From: FEN-1219 sp036563665
Lineage (GTDB): Bacteria > Pseudomonadota > Gammaproteobacteria > Steroidobacterales > Rariloculaceae
Reading direction: 5' to 3'
DNA: 64,000 nt
Assembly (NCBI GenBank): GCA_036563665.1
Contig: DATCLY010000039.1
Span: 31,043 to 95,042 of the forward strand
The notes under the pieces were generated by a model. It did not search any database and had not been told where the DNA came from. It saw only the letters and a program-made list of their open reading frames with translations. A program made the position numbers and the translations under genes. Shown here piece after piece: positions 1 through 11,739 of this stretch (position 1 is its first letter; every line of letters begins with the position of its first letter).

Positions 1-634
1 CGCCGCCCCATTGCCGCCACCACGTGTAGTGGCCGCTCTCGCCGGGGTGGCGCACGCGGAACGTGTCCACCCAGCCGGCTTCGATCCACCGCGAGAACGC
101 GGCGCGCTCCTCCGGCAGGAAACCGCTCGTCTTCGCGTTCTCCTTGGGGCGCGCGAGGTCGATCTCCTCGTGCGCGGTGTTGAAGTCACCCACGACGAAG
201 ACGGGGCCGCGCCGCCGTAGCCGCTGGACGTATGCGAGCGCGGCGGCGTAGAACTCGAGCTTGTACGGCACGCGGCTGTTGTCGCGATTGCGGCCGCTGC
301 CTTTCGGAAAGTACGCGCTGACGACGAACAGCCTGCCGAAGCGCGCCGTGAGGAGCCGACCCTCGACGTCGAAGCGCCGCTCGCCCAGGCCCACGAGCAC
401 CTCGTCCGGCTCGCGCCGCGAGTAGATCGCCACGCCGCTGTAGCCGGGGCGCTCCGCGGGCGCGAAGCACGTGTGCCAGCCCGGCGGCGTGCGCGTGGCG
501 GGATCGAGCTGCTCGGGATGCGCCCGCACCTCCTGCAGGCCGATGACGTCCGTGCGTGCCTCGGCGAGGAACCGCGGGAAGGCGCTCCTCGCGCAGGCCC
601 GCAGCCCGTTCACGTTCCAGCTCACGATGCGCAT
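1..634 (-). CDS. xthA: Exodeoxyribonuclease III (XthA), C-terminus cut by window edge
   Basis: The reading frame starts at ATG 632-634 and stays open to the window edge, giving about 211 residues. The N-terminus reads MRIVSWNVNGLRA, the LQEV motif places the metal-binding Glu near residue 35, and VVGDFNTAHEEID is the conserved Asp/Asn catalytic segment of the exonuclease-endonuclease-phosphatase fold. Near the cut end, KTSGFLPEER and GHYTWWRQWG are also typical of the XthA family. Members act as 3'-5' exonucleases and AP endonucleases in base-excision repair in the cytoplasm. The missing part should carry the C-terminal catalytic Asp-His pair. It is transcribed away from the small membrane-protein genes that follow. 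Confidence 0.93.
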   Translation of the reverse strand, partial: MRIVSWNVNGLRACARSAFPRFLAEARTDVIGLQEVRAHPEQLDPATRTPPGWHTCFAPAERPGYSGVAIYSRREPDEVLVGLGERRFDVEGRLLTARFGRLFVVSAYFPKGSGRNRDNSRVPYKLEFYAAALAYVQRLRRRGPVFVVGDFNTAHEEIDLARPKENAKTSGFLPEERAAFSRWIEAGWVDTFRVRHPGESGHYTWWRQWGG

Positions 635-835
635 CGGCCGGCTTCGTTCACAGGGCCGCGGCGCGCGGCCGCGCGCGCGACTTGCGCAATTCGACTAAAC
701 ATTGGTCGTTCCGCTCCATGTCCGGCTTCGGACGCGAGGGCGGTGCTCGTGCAAGTGCTTCAATTTACGGGAAAAGGCGGTTTGGCACGTTCCTGGCAAA
801 AGCTTGCCCAAAAATACCGTCCCCTAGGAGTCGTC

Positions 836-1150
836 ATGAAGCTGCTGACCGTTCTGCTCGTTCTGGCCGCCGTGGCGCTCGGGCTGGCGTTGCTCGTGCC
901 CGTGGTGGGGTTCCTGCTCGCGCTCGCCGTGCCCCTCGGCGTGTTGCTGATCTGGCTGCTGCCGATCGTCATCATCGTCTGCTCGGACAGGACCAGCGGC
1001 GGAGAGAAGCTCGCGTGGGTGATCGCGATCGTGTTCTTCTCGTGGTTCGCGTGGATCTTCTACTTCCTGCTGGCGCCCCTCAAGCCGCGCCGTGACGACG
1101 CAGACCACGCGGACTATCGCTCGTATCGCTACCGTTCGTATCGCTACTGA
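836..1150 (+). CDS. Small membrane protein with PLDc_N-like segment
   Basis: A 104-residue protein. ATG 836 is preceded by a Shine-Dalgarno-like TAGGAG five bases upstream, so longer in-frame extensions were not used. Residues 1-45 are two closely spaced hydrophobic segments. After DRTSGGEKLAW comes a third segment ending in YFLLAPLKP, the pattern of the phospholipase D N-terminal (PLDc_N) membrane hairpin found alone in many small inner-membrane proteins. The tail is charged and Tyr/Arg rich (RSYRYRSYRY). No catalytic HKD motif is present, so no enzyme activity is proposed. The next gene starts six bases later and is probably co-transcribed. Confidence 0.75.
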   Translation: MKLLTVLLVLAAVALGLALLVPVVGFLLALAVPLGVLLIWLLPIVIIVCSDRTSGGEKLAWVIAIVFFSWFAWIFYFLLAPLKPRRDDADHADYRSYRYRSYRY

Positions 1151-1156
1151 TCGACC

Positions 1157-1516
1157 ATGCGTATGCGCCACTCCAACCTCGCCACACCGGGAAAGATCGT
1201 CGCCTTGCTGGTCGCGTCGGCCCTCGTGGTCGTAGGCGTAGCGGGGCTCGTGCTGCCCATCATTCCGGGGCTCCTGTTCCTCGGCATCGCGGCGTACGTG
1301 GCGGCCCGTCACTTTCCCGCCCTCGACGCGCGCCTGCGGCAGCGCCGCGTGCTGGGGCAACATCTGAACGTGGCCGACCGGCTTCGCTACGCGAGCCTCT
1401 CCGCGAAGGTCCGCGTGGCCGGCTGGCTGTGCGTGAAGATGCTGATGGACGGCCTCGCGCTCGTGGCGGCGTTCGTGTCGAAGCTGCGCACCGCGGTCAG
1501 CGCCGGTCGAAGTTGA
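1157..1516 (+). CDS. DUF454 (YbaN-like) inner-membrane protein
   Basis: A 119-residue protein. The stretch GVAGLVLPIIPG followed by LFLGIAAYVAARHFPALDA is the core of the DUF454/YbaN family, with a first membrane segment near residues 15-45 and a second hydrophobic stretch near 90-110. The function of the family is unknown. ATG 1157 lies six bases after the previous stop, and ATG 1163 is an equally possible start. The 3' end overlaps the convergent secreted-protein gene by 20 bp. Confidence 0.7.
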   Translation: MRMRHSNLATPGKIVALLVASALVVVGVAGLVLPIIPGLLFLGIAAYVAARHFPALDARLRQRRVLGQHLNVADRLRYASLSAKVRVAGWLCVKMLMDGLALVAAFVSKLRTAVSAGRS

Positions 1517-2965
1517 AGATGTCGTCGCCGTCCGGGCGCTGCATGCCCTGCTCGTGGTAGGTCTCCCAGATGGCGGCCCAGGGTCGGCCGTAGAGGTCGG
1601 GCACGCGGTACTGGATCACCGTGCCCGGCGCGACGGGGGTGGCGCGCCCTTCGAGCGGGAAGATCGTCGGCGTGCATTCGATGAAGACGTAAGGGTCGCC
1701 CTCCTCGAAGCCGCTCACCTTCTCTAGATTCCGCACGATGCGGATCGGCTCCACGAGCGCCTCGGGGTCGTAGAAGATGCCCTCGTGGTTGAGCCCCACG
1801 AAGTTGCCCGCCTCGTCGCGGTTCGGCGTGTAGATCTCGATCGTCTGCAGCCGGTTCGAGAACTCGAAGTTGCCGTGCACCTTCCAGCCCTGGATGTTCG
1901 ACGTCCACGTGATCAGCACATCCCCGTCCCAGAAGCCGATGGTCTCGCCGTACCAGCGCGGCACGTCGGCGCCGAGGCGCGGCACCGCTCCATCCGTCTT
2001 GAACGTGCGGCCCACGTGAATGTGGGTGATGAAGTTGTCCGCATCGCCCGCCATGATCTGCACGAGTTTCGGCGTGACGAGGATCGTGTGCGGCTGGTTG
2101 GTCACGCCGTGGTAGTGCCAGCGGCGCATGAAGCCCTCGGGCCAGCAGTATTGCGCGGGCCATTGCGGCGCGTTCGTGTGCGCGTCGTGGTAGAGCTCCT
2201 GGACCATGCGCGTCCGGTACTCCTCCGTGAGCAGCGACAGGATCGTCGGCACCTGAGTCCAGAAGAGCTCGGCGTACCAGTTCTGCCCCCGCGGCCACAC
2301 GTAGCGGCCGTTCCACTCGGCCGGCACCGTGGCGTAGGTGTGCTCGGTCGGCCCGCCGCGGCGCCGCGTCTCCTCGAGCAGCGCCTCGTAGTGCTCCTGC
2401 GCCGTCTCGAAGGGGTAGGGGCTCACGATAGCCTCTCGCGGGTAGTCCCGGTCGCAATGCCCCCAGGCCGCCGACGCGGGCGGGTCGTCGCCGATCACGG
2501 CCGGGCGGCCGCCGGCAGCGGCCCATTGCGCCTCGAGCGCGGCGTTGCTGTTGCAGCGGAAGTAGCGGGGGTCCGTCCAGAGGGCGCGGTCGCGGTAGAA
2601 GTCGTCGGTGGTGAAGATATCCACCGGAAGCGGCTCGATGCCCGGAGGCCTGGCACCGTTCCATGCCGAGCCCACGCGTTCCTCGACGGTGCTGCCATCC
2701 GCCCGGCGGCGCACGACCCTGGACGGGCCCACGAGCCAATGGCGCTCGGGGTAACCCGCGATCTCGGCCGGCGGATACGCTTCGAGCTCTTCGCGCGGCG
2801 TGCGCAGCTTGCCCGGGATCGCGGGGTAGAGCGGCGCGCCGCGGCCCACGCTCACGAAGTCGAGCACGGCCGTGCGCTGACCGTGCGCCGGCAAAGCGGG
2901 CAGGAGCGCCGCCGTCGCAACGACGGCGGCGATCTGCAGACGTCTACGCGATCCTTCGAGGCCGG

Positions 2966-2969
<4 letters not shown>
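1497..2969 (-). CDS. Secreted protein of unknown function, coupled to a TonB receptor
   Basis: A 490-residue protein. The likely start is TTG 2967-2969, overlapping the TGA of the upstream TonB receptor, so translation is probably coupled. Residues 1-31 form a Sec-type signal ending PALPAHGQ. The body is rich in Trp, Tyr and Pro. It contains GFWDGDVLITWTSN and TIEIYTPNRD, resembling the WEGDTLVVET motif of two other proteins in this window (39053-40192 and 40690-41502). I do not recognise a characterised family. The arrangement suggests a periplasmic or outer-membrane-associated partner of the receptor, as an inference from context. Confidence 0.8.
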
Positions 2970-5917
<2,948 letters not shown>

Positions 5918-6079
5918 GTGTATCCCCCCCTTGACGGCCGGACGAGCCGTTGTTTTCTGCTGACTATACGCTCGGAGATACACGGTCGGGAAGCGCCGGC
6001 GCGAGGGATGCGCGACCGCGCGTCGTGGCGCACCCGCGACGGCGAGCCGAAAGCGCGGCGGGCGGGAGGGCACCTGCGA

Positions 6080-6598
6080 TCAGGCGGCCCGGAACATGAG
6101 GCGTGCGATCTTCCAGCGGCCGTCGCGCTTCACGTAGGCCGCTTCGATGACCCCGCGCTGCGAGCGGCGGACGAAACCGCCGCCCTGCGCGCGTGCCATC
6201 TCGACGAGCGGACAGACGGGCTCGATGGGCGTCTCGATGTCCGCCGTGCACGGCAGGCGCGCGGTCGCGCGCGTGCCGTCGGCCGCGATCTCGATGAGGT
6301 CGTCGCCCGAAGGATCCGGCCTGAGCGCGCGGATCGGTTCCTCGAGGCGGGCGGCTTGCGGCTCGGCGAACAGGGCGACCAGGCGCTCGTGCTCGCCGGC
6401 GCGCAGATGGCGGGCGTATTCGCCGTTGAGCCTGCGGATCGCGTCCGCGTCCTCGAGCGCGGCGAGGCGCGCCGCGAGGGCCGCGGAACCGTCGTCGCCG
6501 CGGGCCGTGCCCATCGCGTGGCCGACCAAAGGCGCGGACAGCGCGGTCAGGAACAAGCGGCGGCGGGCGGAATCGACCGTGGATGTCTTGCTGCCCAT
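6080..6598 (-). CDS. SnoaL-like (NTF2-fold) protein with Tat-like signal
   Basis: A 172-residue protein. RRRLFLTALSAP near residues 12-23 looks like a twin-arginine leader, although only the arginine cluster and hydrophobic run are visible. ALEDADAIRRLNGEYARHL starts the mature part and is typical of SnoaL/NTF2-like polyketide-cyclase folds; the end, YVKRDGRWKIARLMF, is the final strand pair of that fold. The function cannot be assigned. The start lies one base after the stop of the MoaF-like gene, with AGGGA upstream, so the two form an operon. The TonB receptor gene begins about 160 bases further downstream on the same strand. Confidence 0.8.
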   Translation of the reverse strand: MGSKTSTVDSARRRLFLTALSAPLVGHAMGTARGDDGSAALAARLAALEDADAIRRLNGEYARHLRAGEHERLVALFAEPQAARLEEPIRALRPDPSGDDLIEIAADGTRATARLPCTADIETPIEPVCPLVEMARAQGGGFVRRSQRGVIEAAYVKRDGRWKIARLMFRAA

Positions 6599-6599
6599 C

Positions 6600-8321
6600 T
6601 CACACGTCCCTCGGCTGGAAGTATTTCAGCACGTCGAAGCGCCCCGCGTGCCGCCCGTGCGCGCCGATGGCGGAGAGCCGCAGGCCTTCCGGCCCGCAGT
6701 GGTAGCCCACGCCGCAGTCGTGCATCGTGCGCATGTTGATGAGGATCGTGCCGAGCGTGCCGTTACAGGCTTCCTCCAGCCAATAAGCGAAGTACAGCTG
6801 GTCGCGGATCTTCACGTACGACGCCGGCCCGCTCCATTCCATGCCGCCCGCGCCGTTCTCGAGGAAGATGATCCACGAGAGCGAGTGCGGCGTGGAGTAC
6901 AAGTGCATCGAGGTGAGCCCGGGCGAGTAGTTCCAGGTGATCGCGCGCCCCACGAGCTCGTCCGTGAACCGATGGCGCCGGTATTTCGGCGGCGGGGTGA
7001 TGCCCTCCATCTCGATGACGCCGAACCACGTCTCGACCGCCGCCTCGTTCGCCATGTACGGCGTGCCCATCGTGCCGTGCAGGCACGTGACGAGGGCCTG
7101 GTCGAAGTCGGCCACGATCGAGAACATGTCGTGGTCCGGCGCGCCGGTCAGCAGGTGGCCGAGCATGATCACGCCGGGAGCGGACTCCCAGGATTCGTAG
7201 CGTTCCTCGTGCCAGGTGTGCTCGCCGACGCGCCGCCAGCGCAGCTTCTGGATCTCGTCGAAGCGGTACTCGAACGCCTGGCCGTTGTCGTAGCGCAGCG
7301 CGAGAGCCTTGCCGACGAGGAAGTCGCTGACGGGCAGCTTGTTGCCGGCCATCGGGTTGCGCTCGGTGAACACGGTCCTGTTGCGCGCCACGGCGGCGTC
7401 GACCTCTGGCCTGGTCATGATCGGATTCGTCTTGAGCGGCCGGTAGACGGGGCGGCCGCCCTTCACCTGCGGCACCACGCGATTGCCGAGCGGGATGGTC
7501 GTGCCGACGTCGCCGAACGGCTCGAACTGCGCGAGCTGGCCGAGCCACTCGCCCCGGCCCCGGAAGAGGTAATACTCGAGCTCGTCCTGCGCGTCGAAGC
7601 CCAGGCGCACGCCCACCTGCTCCGTGCGGTTCACGTCGAGCGCGTAGAGCGTCATGGTGCCGGAGAACTCAGCCTCCACGCGGGCGTAGACGTAGCGCTC
7701 GTCGTCGATCTTCACGTAGTCGGACGGGCCGCAGAACGAGAGCTCGCCGCCGAAGCGCGTGAGCTCCACGAAGTTCGAGTACATCACCGAGGGGTAGTAC
7801 TCGAGCGTCTCGATGCCGATGTCCTGCTTCCAGTAGAAGCCCTTGCCCTCCAGGCGGTTCGTGATGCCGTGACGCGCAGTCGGCGGCTCGCGGCCCGGGC
7901 GGTCCACGTACCCGAAGTGAATTTCGCGCTGCACCTCGCGGTTGTCCTCGTAACCGCTGAACCACACCTCGAAGACCGTGGCGAGGCCGGTGTCGCGATC
8001 GACGATCACGTGATAGCCGCGCTGCGTGCCCGGCACGAGGTGGGAGAAGAGGGCGAGGGGTCCGAGCGTCAACGCGCCATAGCCCGCCTGCACGGGGGCG
8101 CCGTCGTTCTCCGCGAGCGCCAGCCGGTCCGCGCCCGCGAAGCGGTAAGCGAGCACCAGGCCGCCGTCGGTGACGATCCTGAGCGTCGTGCCGGCGAAGA
8201 CGTCCTCGAGCGGCGAGGCGCTCGTCGGGCCGGTCACGGCGGCGAGCTTGGCGGCGATCTGCGCCTCCGTGAGCCCGGTGTAGCGGATGCGGTGCATCTG
8301 CTCTCGCGGATATCTCTGCAC
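6600..8321 (-). CDS. MoaF-like protein with tandem duplicated domain
   Basis: A 573-residue protein starting at GTG 8319-8321 behind GGGGGAG. It contains two related halves: GPSDYVKIDDERYVYARV around residues 200-220 matches GPASYVKIRDQLYFAYWL around 490-510, and each is followed by a Gly-Thr-hydrophobic stretch. FEVWFSGYEDNREVQREIHFGYVD and ENGAGGMEWSGPASYVK resemble the lipocalin-like MoaF family, normally a single unit of about 260 residues annotated from molybdopterin gene clusters. No signal peptide is visible, so it is predicted cytoplasmic. There are no molybdopterin genes nearby, so a cofactor role is not supported here. It is the first gene of an operon with the SnoaL-like gene. Confidence 0.75.
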   Translation of the reverse strand: MQRYPREQMHRIRYTGLTEAQIAAKLAAVTGPTSASPLEDVFAGTTLRIVTDGGLVLAYRFAGADRLALAENDGAPVQAGYGALTLGPLALFSHLVPGTQRGYHVIVDRDTGLATVFEVWFSGYEDNREVQREIHFGYVDRPGREPPTARHGITNRLEGKGFYWKQDIGIETLEYYPSVMYSNFVELTRFGGELSFCGPSDYVKIDDERYVYARVEAEFSGTMTLYALDVNRTEQVGVRLGFDAQDELEYYLFRGRGEWLGQLAQFEPFGDVGTTIPLGNRVVPQVKGGRPVYRPLKTNPIMTRPEVDAAVARNRTVFTERNPMAGNKLPVSDFLVGKALALRYDNGQAFEYRFDEIQKLRWRRVGEHTWHEERYESWESAPGVIMLGHLLTGAPDHDMFSIVADFDQALVTCLHGTMGTPYMANEAAVETWFGVIEMEGITPPPKYRRHRFTDELVGRAITWNYSPGLTSMHLYSTPHSLSWIIFLENGAGGMEWSGPASYVKIRDQLYFAYWLEEACNGTLGTILINMRTMHDCGVGYHCGPEGLRLSAIGAHGRHAGRFDVLKYFQPRDV

Positions 8322-8504
8322 GGCGATCTCCCCCGATCGAATGCGGGGCTATCGTAGCGCGAGAGGAAAAGAGCGCCTACGCCGGAGGGCGGCGGGCGTG
8401 GTCGGGAAACGGGGGGGAAGGGAGAGGGCGTTCGCGCGGCACGCACAGGGTCGCGGCGGGCCGCAGGACGTGGCTCCGCCGCGCTCCCCTCGCTGCGCCC
8501 GGCG

Positions 8505-8816
8505 TCAGTTCACCATCGACTTCAGGTTCTTGAGCGGCAGCACCCGCACCTTCTTGCTCGCGGGCTTGGCCTTGATCAGCATCTTCTCGCCGGTGAACGG
8601 ATTCACGCCCTCGCGTGCCTTGGTGGCCGGCTTCTTGACCACCTTCATTTTCAGGAGGCCGGGCAAGGTGAACAGGCCGTTAGCACGAAGGCTCTTGCGA
8701 ATGATCCCGTTCAACGACTCGAACACGGCATCCACTTGCTTCCGGGTCAGACCGGTGTCTTTCGAGATCTGCGCCAGGACCTCCGACTTGGTCGGTGCGC
8801 TGTTCTTCTTGGCCAC
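8505..8816 (-). CDS. HU/IHF-family DNA-binding protein
   Basis: A 103-residue protein from GTG 8814-8816 with a strong GGAGGAG ten bases upstream. The start MAKKNSAPTKSEVLAQIS gives the helical dimerisation region, and VNPFTGEKMLIKAKPASKKV is the arm and C-terminal region of HU-type proteins. The C-terminal end is Lys-rich and longer than classical HU. It probably acts as a nucleoid protein. An AT-rich divergent region of about 250 bp separates it from the CPBP protease gene. Confidence 0.88.
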   Translation of the reverse strand: MAKKNSAPTKSEVLAQISKDTGLTRKQVDAVFESLNGIIRKSLRANGLFTLPGLLKMKVVKKPATKAREGVNPFTGEKMLIKAKPASKKVRVLPLKNLKSMVN

Positions 8817-9069
8817 GATTCCGTACTCCTCCGATGTTGCACTGAAGCGCGACGAGCGCGCGGATAAATTGGCGCGAAAAATAGCACACCGGCTGTACCC
8901 GATAAACGATTTTTGCGCGAAAAAGCCGGAAAAAACGGCTTCCGGGCAGGGGCGAGACCGTCCGTAACCCTCGGCACGCCCGTGCAGCGGCGTTAGCATC
9001 GGCCCATCGCAGCACGTTTCGCGAACACTTTCGGCAGGGTAGGGCCGGCTTTCCGGTCGCGAGCTTCGC

Positions 9070-10020
9070 ATGGAAGAGGCGTCACCGAGCGTTCGCAGTC
9101 ACCCGTCATGGGCCCTGCTCGGGCTGCTCGTTTATGTCGGCGCCTTCCTCGTGCTGGGCGGCTTGCTCACCTTCCCGGCGTACGTGTGGCTCGGGGCGGG
9201 GACCGTTCCGCTCGACTCGGTGCTGCATCGCGTGGTCGGCGTGACGGCGCTCGTGCTGCTACCGCTCTATCTCGCGGGCGCGCGCTGCGTCGATCGACGC
9301 ACCCTCGGGTTCGGTTGCGCGCGCCGCGCGTTCGCCGGCGCGGCGGCGAAAGGCTTCGTGCTCGGCGCCGCGCTCGTGACGCCGCTCGTGGCGGGTTTCC
9401 TGCTGCTCGGCGTACGGGTCGTCACGTGGTCCACGGCGCCGCCCGCGTTCGCGGCGGCCGGCTTAGCCGCGGCGGCCCTCGCCGCCGCGCTCTTGATAGG
9501 CATCGTCGAGGAGGCCTACTTCCGCGGCGCGCTGCTCGGCGCGTTGCGGCGCTCGTTGCCCGTGTGGGCGGCCGCGTGCATCACGAGCGTGCTCTATGCG
9601 GCGCTGCACTTCGTGGGCGGTCCCGTGTCCGACGGCGATGTCCGCTGGCTCGCCGGGCTCGCGAGCATCGGCCGCAGTGACTTCGAGCTCGATGCATTCC
9701 TCGCGCTGACGGCCGGAGGTCTGCTGCTCGCGGCCATGCGCCTGCGTTACGACCACGTGGCGCTCGGCGCGGGCTTCCACGCCGGGTGGGTGTGGGTCAT
9801 GAAGCTCGCGCAGGAATACACCGACGTGAACCCGGAGAGCCCGTTGCTGTTCCTCGAGGGCGCGTACGCCGGGACGATGGGATATCTCGGGCTCGCGTGG
9901 ATCGCCGTGCTCGGCGGCGCGTGGTACGCGTGGGTGCGCCGCCGCGGGCCGTCCGCCGCCGAGGCCCGCGGCGCGCCGGGGAGTCAGCGCGCCGCCGTGC
10001 GCTGCAGCGGATCGGCGTAA
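9070..10020 (+). CDS. CPBP-family intramembrane metalloprotease
   Basis: A 316-residue polytopic protein with about eight hydrophobic segments. IVEEAYFRGALLGALRR near residues 145-160 is the EExxxR motif, YAALHF near 177 provides a conserved His, and GAGFHAGW near 235 the last His motif of CPBP (CAAX protease and bacteriocin-processing, Abi) enzymes. Members process prenylated or hydrophobic substrates in the inner membrane; the target here is unknown. The gene overlaps the convergent lipoprotein gene by 37 bp at its 3' end. Confidence 0.88.
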   Translation: MEEASPSVRSHPSWALLGLLVYVGAFLVLGGLLTFPAYVWLGAGTVPLDSVLHRVVGVTALVLLPLYLAGARCVDRRTLGFGCARRAFAGAAAKGFVLGAALVTPLVAGFLLLGVRVVTWSTAPPAFAAAGLAAAALAAALLIGIVEEAYFRGALLGALRRSLPVWAAACITSVLYAALHFVGGPVSDGDVRWLAGLASIGRSDFELDAFLALTAGGLLLAAMRLRYDHVALGAGFHAGWVWVMKLAQEYTDVNPESPLLFLEGAYAGTMGYLGLAWIAVLGGAWYAWVRRRGPSAAEARGAPGSQRAAVRCSGSA

Positions 10021-11090
10021 CGGTCGGCTCGCTCCAGGCTACGCTCCGCCTCGGCCGCCTGCCCCAGCTCGAGCAACGCCTGCGCCTCGAGCACGTGGAA
10101 GTCGCGCACCTCGCGCTTGAGCCGCAGCGCCTGCCGCACCGCTTCGAGGGCGTCGTCGAACCGGCCCTCGTCGAACGCCTCCTTGGCCAGGAAGTAGTGG
10201 TAGTAGGGGTTGCGCTGCTGGTAACGGAATGTTTCCGCCTGGTAATACGCGGCGAGCTCGTCGTTGCCGATGTACGCGTGCAGGTTCGCGAGATTGGTGA
10301 GCGCGGAGCGATTGCCGGGGTCGGCCGCGAGGGCGCGCAGATAAGCCGCATCGGCGTGCTCCCAGCGCTCGTGCCGGCCGTACAGCACGCCGAGGTTGAG
10401 CCATGGGCCGGCGAGGTCGGGATCGGCCTCGATGGCGGCCTTGAGGTAGCGGAAGCTCGAGTCGTATTCCTTGCGGATCAGCGCCTCGGCGCCCCGGTTG
10501 TTGTAGAAGAGGGCGAGGATGCGGTCGTCGTCCACCTCCCGCTGCGGGTACCTTCCGCGGTAGTCGGTCACGTTGAAGTCGATCACGAAATCCCCGCCTT
10601 GCGGCATCTTCACCAAGGCGTTGACGTGGTTCTCGACGAGCACGACATCCGCCTGGGCGGACCATATGGGCGGCACCTCCACCATCTGATAACGGACGTC
10701 CAGCCCCGCCGCGCGCGCGAGCTGCACGAACAGCATCGTGAACGAGAGGCAATTCCCGCGTCGGTCGTAGAACGTGTCCCGCACGGTGCGCGTGACGGAG
10801 TCGTCGTACTCGAGGGAGAAGAGGCCCATCATGCGCATGCCGAACACGAGGCGCTGCAGCGCGGCGTTCGACCTGCGCGCGCCGCGGACTTGCGCCTCCA
10901 CGAACTCGCGCATCGTGTCGTCGAGGCCGAACGCCTGCTCGCGGGAGATGGGTGGGTCGCTCGGGACCGAAAGGCCGATCCCCTCACCGGACAGGAGCTC
11001 GGCCTCGGGCAACGCGGGTCGACGCTGCCCGTACGGCGCGGCACACGCCGTCAGCAGCGCGATCAGGCACCAGAGAGGAGCTCGCACCAT
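9984..11090 (-). CDS. Lipoprotein with transglutaminase-like and TPR domains
   Basis: A 368-residue protein. IALLTACAAPYG near residues 9-20 is a lipobox signal. Residues about 100-185 look like a transglutaminase-type cysteine fold: the Cys in RRGNCLSFT, the His in VENHVNALV and the Asp in FVIDFNV are spaced like a catalytic triad. Residues about 200-350 contain four to five TPR-like helices (for example AGPWLNLGVLYGRHERWEHA). The likely location is the outer-membrane inner leaflet. A role in envelope protein processing is an inference. GGAGGG precedes the ATG. Confidence 0.82.
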   Translation of the reverse strand: MVRAPLWCLIALLTACAAPYGQRRPALPEAELLSGEGIGLSVPSDPPISREQAFGLDDTMREFVEAQVRGARRSNAALQRLVFGMRMMGLFSLEYDDSVTRTVRDTFYDRRGNCLSFTMLFVQLARAAGLDVRYQMVEVPPIWSAQADVVLVENHVNALVKMPQGGDFVIDFNVTDYRGRYPQREVDDDRILALFYNNRGAEALIRKEYDSSFRYLKAAIEADPDLAGPWLNLGVLYGRHERWEHADAAYLRALAADPGNRSALTNLANLHAYIGNDELAAYYQAETFRYQQRNPYYHYFLAKEAFDEGRFDDALEAVRQALRLKREVRDFHVLEAQALLELGQAAEAERSLERADRYADPLQRTAAR

Positions 11091-11159
11091 GGCCCTCCGC
11101 TCCCAGCGCCATCTTACCTCCGCGTGAGGGGGGCGGGCAGGCCGGGAGGCGCGGGCGCG

Positions 11160-11627
11160 CTACGCCCGATGACGCAGCGGCGTCGCCACCGCGTCGAGTA
11201 GCGTGAACGCGACTCCTACGGCGACGATCTCGGCGGCGCCGAGCCCGAGCGGCCCGGCGAAGAGCAGGAGCGGCAGCACGGCCTCCGGCAGCTGATCGAG
11301 CCCGAGCACCTCGGCGCCGGGCGGCAGCGCCAGGCGCCGCTTCACGAAGCTCGACAGCGCGTCGCCGAGCAGCGCCGTGGCGCCCACGCCTGCGCCCACG
11401 GCCGCATCGATGCCCGTCAGCGGCGCGACGAGCGCGCACGCCAGCACGCCGGAGACGAAGCCGCGCCAGGTCTTGTGGCTGCCGAGCAGGCGTTTGCCGT
11501 CCCGCAGCGTGATGCCGAAGTCGAGCGGCGCGGCGAACCGCGGGCCGAGCCAGCGGCCGAGCGCCCACGGCACGGAGCTCGCCACGCCGACGAGCAGCAA
11601 TGCCCGGGCGAGGCTCAACCAATCCAT
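11160..11627 (-). CDS. CDP-archaeol synthase (CarS)-like membrane protein
   Basis: A 155-residue protein with about four membrane segments. LDFGITLRDGKRLLGSHKTWRG near residues 35-56 is the hallmark of the CarS/CdsA-related family, in which a CTP-dependent enzyme activates an unsaturated ether lipid (archaeal CarS) or an unknown polyprenyl or lipid alcohol in bacteria. GDALSSFVKRRLALPPG near 88-104 is the second conserved region with an Asp-Lys-Arg cluster. The bacterial substrate is unknown. It sits between the transglutaminase/TPR lipoprotein and the CapA-type gene on the same strand. Confidence 0.8.
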   Translation of the reverse strand: MDWLSLARALLLVGVASSVPWALGRWLGPRFAAPLDFGITLRDGKRLLGSHKTWRGFVSGVLACALVAPLTGIDAAVGAGVGATALLGDALSSFVKRRLALPPGAEVLGLDQLPEAVLPLLLFAGPLGLGAAEIVAVGVAFTLLDAVATPLRHRA

Positions 11628-11739
11628 GCCGTCGATGAGGTGACAGCTCCGACCACCATCACGGGGGCTCGCAGCGAAGGTGAGATACGCCGAGTGTACA
11701 CAACGCGACGCCGCAGCGTCGCGGCTCGGGCTTTCGGCG

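Noticed and set aside
6080..8321. Molybdopterin biosynthesis cluster
   Set aside because: Only a MoaF-like protein is present, with no moa, mob or moe genes in the window.
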